From contig WFXK01000368.1 of NCBI GenBank assembly GCA_015490695.1, positions 1-5,663 on the forward strand: a DNA stretch of 5,663 bases, in the 5' to 3' direction. The position numbers were made by a program, and so were the translations under genes. The DNA is from Bacteroidota bacterium (GTDB lineage: Bacteria > Bacteroidota > Bacteroidia > SpSt-205 > S141-50). Positions 1-5,663 of this stretch are shown in pieces (position 1 is the first letter of the stretch; each line of letters begins with the position of its first letter). Below the pieces are notes generated by a model. It searched no databases and was not told the origin of the DNA. It saw nothing but the letters and a program-made list of their open reading frames with translations.

Positions 1-795
1 CCCAATCCATTAACGATTTCACCTCCATTGACGGAATTTGGAGCAACGTTTGCCGATGTTCAACCAGAAGGTTATTGGCAAGTGACTCCAGATGTTGCTC
101 CTAACACAGGAACCTATACCGTAACCCAATACCCTTCGGCAGGCTGGAATTTCCTCTCTACTAGCTACACACAAGTAAAACAAGCAGCAGTAACCCAACC
201 CTGGACCTTTGGAACCAGTCAACGTGTAACCGCATTGAAACGCCAAGGATACGCTTCTTTCTCCAATTTCGCTATTGCTTATAGCCCACAACCGCTGGCG
301 TTAAGATTACAACTTTCAGGTGTCGCACTACAAGATGCTAAATTGCTCTTTGTACAATTTAACGAACCTATTACGCAGCTGCAATTACAACGTAGTGATG
401 ATGGACAACAATGGCAAACGATTGCTACACTGCCGCTCACTTCCCCAGCACAATATAAAGACTTTTACCCTAAGGAAGCTTACTACAGAGCCCTTGCCTT
501 TACTCCAGATGGGCAAAAAGTATTTTCTTCGGTTATCTTCTTAGGAACTAAAGAAGAACAACAAGAAGTGTTTCTATTCCCCAATCCAGCAGAGACCTAT
601 GCTTATATCGTCAACAACACAGGCTCTTCTATTACCATCAACGTCTATGATGCCTTAGGAAAACAAGTTTATACTAATATGATGGCTTCCTCACTTCATG
701 CTTTGCCGTTAACATCGTGGAGTGAAGGAATTTACTTTGTACGAGTTCAGACAAAGGAGGGAAACGTTTATAGCTTCCAATTAATGAAAAAATAG
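1..795 (+). CDS. T9SS-exported surface/secreted protein, C-terminal part (5' truncated)
   Basis: The reading frame is open from the first base to a TAG stop at 793-795, giving 264 visible residues, so the true start lies left of the window; the TTG at 28 is only an internal codon. Visible residues about 15-95 (Y/W/G/T-rich, ending with a SFSNFAIAYSPQPLALRL stretch) resemble the tail of domains that often precede the terminal region in Bacteroidota surface proteins. Residues about 96-185 look fibronectin-like: LQRSDDGQQWQTIATLPL, then YYRALAFTPDGQKVFSSVIF. From residue 190 there is a type A T9SS sorting domain: FPNPAE, then INVYDALGKQVY, GIYFVRVQTKEG and a final basic LMKK. In this family the domain directs export across the outer membrane and is then cleaved. 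The upstream functional domain is not visible, so the activity (enzyme, adhesin or structural) is unknown. It converges with the sensor gene to its right. Confidence 0.9.
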   Translation, partial: PNPLTISPPLTEFGATFADVQPEGYWQVTPDVAPNTGTYTVTQYPSAGWNFLSTSYTQVKQAAVTQPWTFGTSQRVTALKRQGYASFSNFAIAYSPQPLALRLQLSGVALQDAKLLFVQFNEPITQLQLQRSDDGQQWQTIATLPLTSPAQYKDFYPKEAYYRALAFTPDGQKVFSSVIFLGTKEEQQEVFLFPNPAETYAYIVNNTGSSITINVYDALGKQVYTNMMASSLHALPLTSWSEGIYFVRVQTKEGNVYSFQLMKK

Positions 796-917
796 CCCAA
801 GACTGGATTCCAGAAATAGCATTTAATTCGTCTAAAGTGCTGTCCCAAATAAGAACATAAAGTAAAAGCCTCTTGAAGGTAGTCTAGTACACGTTTGTTT
901 TGTTGGTTGTTTTGCCA

Positions 918-939
918 TTATTTAACCACTATTAAATAA
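918..939. repeat. AT-only perfect inverted repeat at the edge of the palindrome array
   Basis: TTATTTAA at 918-925 and TTAAATAA at 932-939 are exact reverse complements separated by six bases (ccacta). The repeat ends one base before the first array unit at 941. The stem has no G or C, so as RNA it would be weak. It could be a protein-binding palindrome, the array's boundary, or a chance AT-rich symmetry. Confidence 0.6.
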
Positions 940-940
940 C

Positions 941-1196
941 GCTTCATAAAGCATTAACAATGCCAAAAGAGGCAAACTCTAATGCCTCAAGAGGCATTCC
1001 CCAATGCCAAAGGAAGCAAATAAAAAGCCAAGGGAAGCATTAGACCATGCCCAAAATGGCATAAAAAAAGCTAAAGAAAGCATTTAACAATGCCATCAAA
1101 AGCAAATAGGAAAGCCAAAAGAGGCATTAGCTAAAGCCACAAGAGGCAAACCAAAAGCCATAGATAGGCATTTGCAATGCTAATTGAAACCATTAG
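941..1196. repeat. Degenerate tandem array of about 12 short imperfect palindromes, 21-22 bp monomer, 43-44 bp dimer
   Basis: Each monomer has the form (A)TGCC or AAGCC, five to seven mostly A/G bases, then GGC or AGC followed by AAA or ATT. The first GC of each monomer is at 941, 962, 984, 1006, 1027, 1049, 1070, 1092, 1114, 1136, 1157 and 1179. The second GC is at 951, 972, 994, 1016, 1037, 1059, 1080, 1102, 1124, 1146 and 1168, with a decayed CC at 1190. GC steps therefore fall every 10-12 bp, on average about 10.8. Spacers diverge while the GC register is kept. The period is not a multiple of three, which argues against coding. It is not a CRISPR array, because there are no identical repeats or long unique spacers. 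No family name is recognised. Confidence 0.9.
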
Positions 1197-1221
1197 AAAG
1201 GGTTAAAGTTGCTAACCTTTT
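1197..1221 (-). terminator. Possible weak terminator hairpin over the sensor gene's stop codon
   Basis: On the + strand, AAAGGGTTA (1197-1205) and TAACCTTTT (1213-1221) can pair over nine positions, one of them G-T, around a 7-base loop. Read on the minus strand, the stem begins in the last codons of the sensor gene, includes its TAG stop, and is followed by CTAATGG rather than a clean T run. It could slow or end transcription from either side of this convergent junction, but the poor T tract keeps confidence low. Confidence 0.3.
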
Positions 1222-4200
1222 GGGATACGAACTCCCATGAGTAGTATATCGTCTACTTGGCGGTAGTTTCCTTGCCACTGCAGCAAAGCAGCATAAAGTT
1301 GTTGTTTTTGTTCGGAAACCCTAAGGGAGTAGTAGCGTTGTAGTAATGCTAAGAATTGTCGTGTACCTAATTTTTTCCCTTTTCTACCACCGACTTGGTC
1401 AACATAGCCATCGCTAAAGAGATAAAGCATATCGCCTGGTTGTACCTTAATCTGAACTTCAGAAAAAGTGCTTTTTTGGTCTTTTGGAACTTCCTCATAG
1501 CCAATACTCATTTTATCACCACGAACGATTAAGATTTGCTGAAAATCTTTTCTTACGTAAGCTTTTTCGGGAATTTCTTCAGGACGGATTGTGTTAGCTC
1601 GGCATATATAGAGGGGGCGATTGGCACCAGCAAAGGTTATAATGTTAGTCGCTTTATCCCATAAACACAGAGCACAATCCATACCGTCGGTTCTGGGTTT
1701 TTCACCACCACGAGTGAAGATGTGAATGACCCGTTTTCGGGCTTCGGTCAAAATCGTTGCAGGAGAACGTAAACCCCGCTCTATGACCAATTGATGCAAA
1801 ATATCATTACAAACCATGCTCATAAATGCTCCTGGTACACCATGCCCCGTACAATCACAAGCGGCAAAAAACACCTTATCCCCTTCTTGATAAACCCAAT
1901 AAAAGTCCCCAGAAACCACATCCCTTGGTAAATACAAAATAAAATGCTCGCCAAGTGCTTCTTTACAATAACGCTCTGACGGTAAAAACGAACGCTGAAT
2001 ATACGATGCATAAGTAATGCTATCTTGAATACTACGATGAGCTTTTTCTAACTCTTTATGCGTTTGATGTAGCTCCTCATAAGCCAATTCTACTTTACGT
2101 TTTTCTTCCTGAAGCGCGGTAACATCGGTATCTATAGCTGCTATCCACAACACTTCATTGCCTTTAACCACAGGCGTTAACGTCGTTTGTACATAACGTT
2201 TAGCACCATCTTTACGAACATTCTCCCATTCTAAACGCACAGGCACCCGATTATTTAAGCAACGCTCAAACAATTGTTGAATATCAGGATGATGGATAGC
2301 TTCTTGTAACGTTTTTCCTCGTTCTTTTTTGAACTCTTCCAAGGTATCATAACCAGTAAAATGCTTGAAAGCTTCGTTTACCCAGAAGATTTCTCCATTG
2401 GGACGACAGATATATATGGCATTAGAGGTTTCTCGGGCGACTAAGGACAAGCGCTCTATCTCAGCGATATAGGCTTTTTCCTTCCGTTTTGCTTGTACAC
2501 GCAAAATAGATAACCATACGATAGCAACAACCATTGCCGTAGCGGTTAAACCATATAAGAAGTACGCCCATAGGGTCTGATACCATGGAGGACGAATTTC
2601 AAAAGAAAACGTTTGTTCTTCACTCCAACGATAATTTCTGCCTCGTGCCCGTACACGGAAGGTGTATTGACCAGGCGGAAGATTTCTGTAATCAGCATAG
2701 ACCTCCTTAGTAATAGGGCTCCATGTGGTATCAAAGCCTTCTAACATGTAGCGAAAAACAATATCATCTTGCCAATCCCCTGAACGATAACCACTGAAAT
2801 AAAAAGTAATATGATTCAAATGATGGGGTAGTGACAAGTTTTTAGGAAGGAAATAGCCCAGAACGCTTTGGTCGTCATAAACCCAGCGTGCTCCTTGCTG
2901 CCAAAGTTGATAACCATAAGGATTCAAGCTTTGAAATAGGCTATCCCATGAAATAGTGTCTTCCTTCGTTGGCAGTCTACCATCTAAGATTTTTTCTTCA
3001 ACACCGATACCTGTTATAAAGACCGAAGGGCGGGTAGTGTCTTTTTGAGGTAACTTCCAATGCACTAAGGTTGCTCCCAAGGAGGTCCATAATACATGGT
3101 GCGTGCTATCATAAAGCATGGGATTACCAGGTGCATTAGCATCTACATACAAAAAACCATGTTCTCTTTTGTAAGGAATTAGGAAAAAAGGAGTGGTACT
3201 ATCCTGTGTTGCAACAAAGCAGATGATTCCTTTTGCTGTTCCCACCCATACCCGTCCTAAGGAGTCTTGGGCAAGCTGATGAATACTGTTATCGCTGAGT
3301 CCTTGTTCCGTGGTATAGACCCATAGTTGTTCACCATCATAAATGTGTAAGCCACCTCGCGTACCAATCCATATTCGTCCCTGCGTATCTTCTAAAAGCG
3401 CGGCAACAGTATTGTCTTTTAATCCACGAGATTTATCCAAATGCAGTAATTGATTTTGTTGCACAACATACACACCTTTGTTTGCTGTCCCAATCCATAT
3501 TGCTCCGTTACTCGCTTCTAAAAAGGTCAAAATAGTAGCAGATTCTAAAACCGAATATAATCGGTTTTGCGTAAAGACTTGTGCTCCACCTTCCAACATT
3601 CCAATCCATATTCGTTGTTGATGGTCCTCTAAAAGGGCTAAAATGACGTTATCTGCCAATCCTTGTTCGTTGCTTAGATATAAAATTTTATTGTTATTCA
3701 GAATATTGATGCCACTGCGGTTGGTTCCTATCCACATTTGTCCATTGTGGTCTTTTAAGAAAGCACGAATGGCATTTCCTCTAAGTCCATTGTTTTGGGT
3801 TAAATAGCGGATTTGTGTTGGGGAAATGATATGCACACCGCCATTTGTTCCAGCCCAAATAGTTCCTTTTGGTCCTTTATACAAACAAGAAACAGGGGGA
3901 TTTTGTATTCCTGTTTGTGCAGTCAAATAAAAAGAACGGGGATGAACTACCATGTATGCGCCACCACCATCAGTACCTACCCATACATAACCCCCAACAT
4001 CTGATAACAAAGCATTCACTTTCGTATTCTTTAATCCATTATGCTGATTCAATAAATACAAAGTATTACCATCTATGATATGAACTCCTCTCTTCTGCAT
4101 CCCAATCCAAATGCGTCCTAAAGCATCTTCTATTATAGATAAGACTCTATTGTCTCTTAAACCATGCGAGGAGTTCCAATAAAATAATTGAGTACCTGTA

Positions 4201-5246
4201 AAAATATGGATACCGCCTTTTAACGTTCCAATCCATATACGCTTTTTGCTGTCTTGTAAAAAGGTCCAAACCAAATTAGATTTTAATCCATTTTTCTGAT
4301 GTAGATAATAAATTCGGTCCTTGTCAATAATATGAGCACCTTCGCGCGTACCAATCCATATTCGTCCTTCATAGTCTTGTAAAAGCGCTATGCTTTTACT
4401 ACTTCTTAAACCATTTTTTTTAGTTAAATAAAACATTTTATCATCGGTTATAATGTGTACTCCCCTATTTGTCGCAACCCAAATTTGTCCTTTTTGGTCC
4501 TCTAATAAAGCGTTTATGGTATTGCTTTTTAAGCCATTGGAGCGGTCTAAGGTTTTTATTCTTGTTTTTTCTATTACTTGTAGTCCACCTCCTTGTGTTC
4601 CAATCCAAATTCGTCCTTTATGGTCCTCTAAAAGACTTAGGATAACAGGGCTTGCTAAGCCGCTTTTCGTGGTGAAAATATGTAGCCGATGTCCATCATA
4701 GCAGGCTAATCCGTTGTCTGTTCCAAACCAAATACGACGATAGCGGTCTTGAAGCATGCAATGAACAACGGTTCCAGGAAGCCCCTGCTCCTGCCCTAAA
4801 TGCAATAAACTACTTTGCGCATAATCTAAAAGCCTTGGAAGCCGTGCTTTAATAACCTTCGCTGGCTTAAACCAAACACTTTTCCAACCAAGATTGGTAG
4901 AAGGAAGTTGCTGCAATAACAGCGATTGGCTTTCTAAGTCTTCTATCCTTAAATTAACAAAAGGCAAATCGCTCATCTTCCAGCCCCGAGGAGCAATGTG
5001 TTCAGGAAAAACCTTAGTAGGCAACTGATTAAAGTTTATTGTTTGAGAAGGGAGGGTTTGTAAGTCTATTGTACGATAAGGAAGTTGCTGCCATGAAAAA
5101 AGCTGGGTTTCCCATTGAAGTGGTATGCGTTCAGGCACTTGCCATTCGGTCTCATGAAAAGGAAACCCCTCTGAATGATGAGAAAAACGACAACTATAAA
5201 AAAGTAAAAAAACGCTAATAAAAACTTTATAACGTTTCACGGGCAT
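1212..5246 (-). CDS. Periplasmic-propeller sensor with PAS and SpoIIE/PP2C Ser/Thr phosphatase output
   Basis: Complete, 1344 residues. Residues 1-19 form a basic plus hydrophobic export signal ending LLFYSC; Cys19 could be lipidated but the lipobox is poor. Residues 50-124 carry a 5-residue hydrophobic period. Residues 160-678 hold 13 clear propeller blades (LLEDxxGRIWIGT type) and a weak fourteenth near 708-732, fitting two 7-bladed propellers. Y_Y_Y spans about 805-886, the TM helix about 892-915, PAS about 935-1045 and a coiled coil about 1046-1075. The SpoIIE/PP2C domain (about 1100-1341) keeps its metal-site motifs: VSGDFYW (D1114), CDCTGHG (D1131), DGMDCAL (D1190), FSDGYVD (D1279) and QVDDILL (D1332/D1333). 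There is no histidine-kinase or receiver domain. Family knowledge suggests periplasmic ligand binding controls dephosphorylation of a cytoplasmic protein such as a STAS anti-sigma antagonist; ligand and partner are unknown. The ATG is chosen because the signal peptide begins there. No Shine-Dalgarno is visible. Confidence 0.96.
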   Translation of the reverse strand: MPVKRYKVFISVFLLFYSCRFSHHSEGFPFHETEWQVPERIPLQWETQLFSWQQLPYRTIDLQTLPSQTINFNQLPTKVFPEHIAPRGWKMSDLPFVNLRIEDLESQSLLLQQLPSTNLGWKSVWFKPAKVIKARLPRLLDYAQSSLLHLGQEQGLPGTVVHCMLQDRYRRIWFGTDNGLACYDGHRLHIFTTKSGLASPVILSLLEDHKGRIWIGTQGGGLQVIEKTRIKTLDRSNGLKSNTINALLEDQKGQIWVATNRGVHIITDDKMFYLTKKNGLRSSKSIALLQDYEGRIWIGTREGAHIIDKDRIYYLHQKNGLKSNLVWTFLQDSKKRIWIGTLKGGIHIFTGTQLFYWNSSHGLRDNRVLSIIEDALGRIWIGMQKRGVHIIDGNTLYLLNQHNGLKNTKVNALLSDVGGYVWVGTDGGGAYMVVHPRSFYLTAQTGIQNPPVSCLYKGPKGTIWAGTNGGVHIISPTQIRYLTQNNGLRGNAIRAFLKDHNGQMWIGTNRSGINILNNNKILYLSNEQGLADNVILALLEDHQQRIWIGMLEGGAQVFTQNRLYSVLESATILTFLEASNGAIWIGTANKGVYVVQQNQLLHLDKSRGLKDNTVAALLEDTQGRIWIGTRGGLHIYDGEQLWVYTTEQGLSDNSIHQLAQDSLGRVWVGTAKGIICFVATQDSTTPFFLIPYKREHGFLYVDANAPGNPMLYDSTHHVLWTSLGATLVHWKLPQKDTTRPSVFITGIGVEEKILDGRLPTKEDTISWDSLFQSLNPYGYQLWQQGARWVYDDQSVLGYFLPKNLSLPHHLNHITFYFSGYRSGDWQDDIVFRYMLEGFDTTWSPITKEVYADYRNLPPGQYTFRVRARGRNYRWSEEQTFSFEIRPPWYQTLWAYFLYGLTATAMVVAIVWLSILRVQAKRKEKAYIAEIERLSLVARETSNAIYICRPNGEIFWVNEAFKHFTGYDTLEEFKKERGKTLQEAIHHPDIQQLFERCLNNRVPVRLEWENVRKDGAKRYVQTTLTPVVKGNEVLWIAAIDTDVTALQEEKRKVELAYEELHQTHKELEKAHRSIQDSITYASYIQRSFLPSERYCKEALGEHFILYLPRDVVSGDFYWVYQEGDKVFFAACDCTGHGVPGAFMSMVCNDILHQLVIERGLRSPATILTEARKRVIHIFTRGGEKPRTDGMDCALCLWDKATNIITFAGANRPLYICRANTIRPEEIPEKAYVRKDFQQILIVRGDKMSIGYEEVPKDQKSTFSEVQIKVQPGDMLYLFSDGYVDQVGGRKGKKLGTRQFLALLQRYYSLRVSEQKQQLYAALLQWQGNYRQVDDILLMGVRIPKG
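3358..4367. repeat. Exact 23-bp direct repeat pair inside the propeller-coding region
   Basis: The same 23 bases occur at 3358-3380 and 4345-4367 (core accaatccatattcgtcc). They encode the GRIWIGTR strand of blade 12 and blade 4. The copies are 987 bp apart, exactly 329 codons or eight blades. Related, less perfect copies occur in other blades, for example near 3600 and 4600. This is ordinary coding sequence for repeated blades, but it is similar enough to be a recombination substrate. The feature spans both copies and the sequence between them. Confidence 0.85.
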
Positions 5247-5278
5247 AAAAATAGAAAGAAGGCTTTGTTTATCAAAGC
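5247..5278 (-). terminator. Hairpin with T-rich tail between transporter and sensor genes (partial terminator or attenuator)
   Basis: Read on the minus strand, GCTTTG (5278-5273) and CAAAGC (5267-5262) form a perfect 6-bp stem with a 5-base loop. It is followed at once by a pyrimidine tail, CTTCTTTCTATTTTT, which runs up to the sensor's ATG. The transporter's TGA stop (5274-5272) lies in the 5' arm and loop. The stem is short and the tail is interrupted, so partial termination is more likely than complete. Confidence 0.4.
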
Positions 5279-5663
5279 AATAAATACATCCATAATGTCA
5301 ATAAAAAAGCCGATAGAAGATTCAGTCCAATTCCTGTTTTTACCATCCATTGCATAGGGATGAGACGAGTACCAAAAACAATCGCATTAGGTGGCGTAGC
5401 AATAGGCATCATAAAAGCATACGAAGCAGCAATCGTCGCAGGCAGCATTAAACGTATAGGCGCAACCTCTATCTTTAAGGCTACACTGGCTAAAATAGGT
5501 AAAAGCATCTCTGTCGTAGCTGTATTAGAAGTCAACTCCGTAAGAAAATTCACACTTAAACAAACAATGAACAACAACAAAAAAGGTGGTAATGACTTCA
5601 GCAAAACAAATTGCTCTCCAATAAACGCACTTAATTTCGTTTTTACAAACCCCTGAGCTAAAG
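5272..5663 (-). CDS. SLC13/DASS-family sodium:anion (dicarboxylate/sulfate) symporter, C-terminal part
   Basis: The frame is open from the right edge (5663) to a TGA at 5274-5272, giving 129 residues; the N-terminal part lies outside the window. The TTG at 5604 is internal, because the family-like sequence continues upstream as LAQGFVKTKLSAFIGEQFVL. Two DASS hallmarks are present: the second SNT motif in a FLTELTSNTATTEMLLPIL segment, which helps form the Na+ and substrate sites, and SYAFMMPIATPPNAIVFGT, followed by a last transmembrane helix (GIGLNLLSAFLLTLWMYLLL). Members are inner-membrane, Na+-coupled importers of C4-dicarboxylates, citrate, sulfate or related anions, typically 450-550 residues, so roughly the last quarter is seen. 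Substrate cannot be assigned from the C-terminus. The sensor phosphatase gene follows 25 bp downstream on the same strand, suggesting a shared transcript. Confidence 0.94.
   Translation of the reverse strand, partial: LAQGFVKTKLSAFIGEQFVLLKSLPPFLLLFIVCLSVNFLTELTSNTATTEMLLPILASVALKIEVAPIRLMLPATIAASYAFMMPIATPPNAIVFGTRLIPMQWMVKTGIGLNLLSAFLLTLWMYLLL

Larger units (their letters stand above)
796..1211. other. Convergent intergenic region with no gene
   Basis: This is 416 bp between the stop of the exported-protein gene (+) and the stop of the sensor gene (-). I see no credible coding frame, tRNA or rRNA on either strand. The left part (796-917) looks unstructured apart from a G/T-rich stretch at about 893-914 and a tiny CTGG/CCAG inverted repeat at 803-813 that has no T run. 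From 918 on it contains an AT-only inverted repeat followed by the phased palindrome array, both listed separately. No strong intrinsic terminator was found for the left gene. Confidence 0.85.

Noticed and set aside
28..30. TTG as the start of the left-hand gene
   Set aside because: The frame is open back to base 1, no signal peptide follows the TTG, and a T9SS cargo protein needs one; the gene is cut by the window edge.
803..813. Terminator for the exported-protein gene (CTGG att CCAG)
   Set aside because: The stem is four pairs and no T run follows.
941..1196. CRISPR array
   Set aside because: The units are 21-22 bp and degenerate, with no identical repeats separated by unique spacers of about 30 bp, and no cas gene is present.
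4453..4701. Plus-strand and other short frames within the sensor gene
   Set aside because: They overlie well-conserved propeller repeats on the minus strand, and their apparent repetitiveness is a by-product of those repeats.
5273..5301. Bacteroidota-type promoter for the sensor (minus-strand TTGCTTTG with a TTG about 18 bases upstream)
   Set aside because: It misses the TAnnTTTG consensus at the second base, the upstream TTTG is incomplete, and it lies inside the transporter's coding end and hairpin.
5360..5656. Plus-strand open frame of 98 codons opposite the transporter
   Set aside because: The minus-strand frame carries clear DASS motifs (SNT, PIATPPNAIVFG); the plus-strand frame shows no recognisable family and is the shadow of it.

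Overview
The window comes from a Bacteroidota genome, most likely a Cytophagia- or Saprospiria-like gliding or marine lineage; the genus cannot be named from this sequence. Three things point there: a secreted protein ending in a type IX secretion (T9SS) sorting domain, a large sensor built from 'two-component regulator propeller' repeats plus a Y_Y_Y domain, and the lack of Shine-Dalgarno sequences ahead of starts. The DNA is moderately AT-rich throughout.

Layout from left to right. Positions 1-795 (+) are the 3' part of a gene for a T9SS-exported surface or secreted protein. Positions 796-1211 are a 416-bp non-coding region between convergent genes. Its right-hand 60% is a degenerate tandem array of about 12 short imperfect palindromes in strict helical register: GC dinucleotides fall every 10-12 bp, monomers every 21-22 bp, and an alternating two-monomer unit every 43-44 bp. 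Positions 1212-5246 (-) encode a complete 1344-residue membrane sensor: N-terminal export signal, a 5-residue-periodic segment, 13 clear and one weak propeller blade (probably two 7-bladed propellers), Y_Y_Y, one transmembrane helix, PAS, coiled coil and a SpoIIE/PP2C-type phosphatase. Positions 5272-5663 (-) are the 3' end of a gene for an SLC13/DASS sodium-coupled anion transporter, which runs off the right edge.

The transporter and the sensor phosphatase are co-directional with only 25 bp between them, so they may share a transcript. A small hairpin with a T-rich tail lies in that junction and could reduce readthrough. The simplest reading is a sensor that detects something in the periplasm and changes the phosphorylation of a cytoplasmic Ser/Thr-phosphorylated partner, next to an anion or dicarboxylate importer. 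The ligand, the partner and any functional link to the transporter are inference.

The three genes belong to recognisable families. The least explained element is the helically phased palindrome array at 941-1196.
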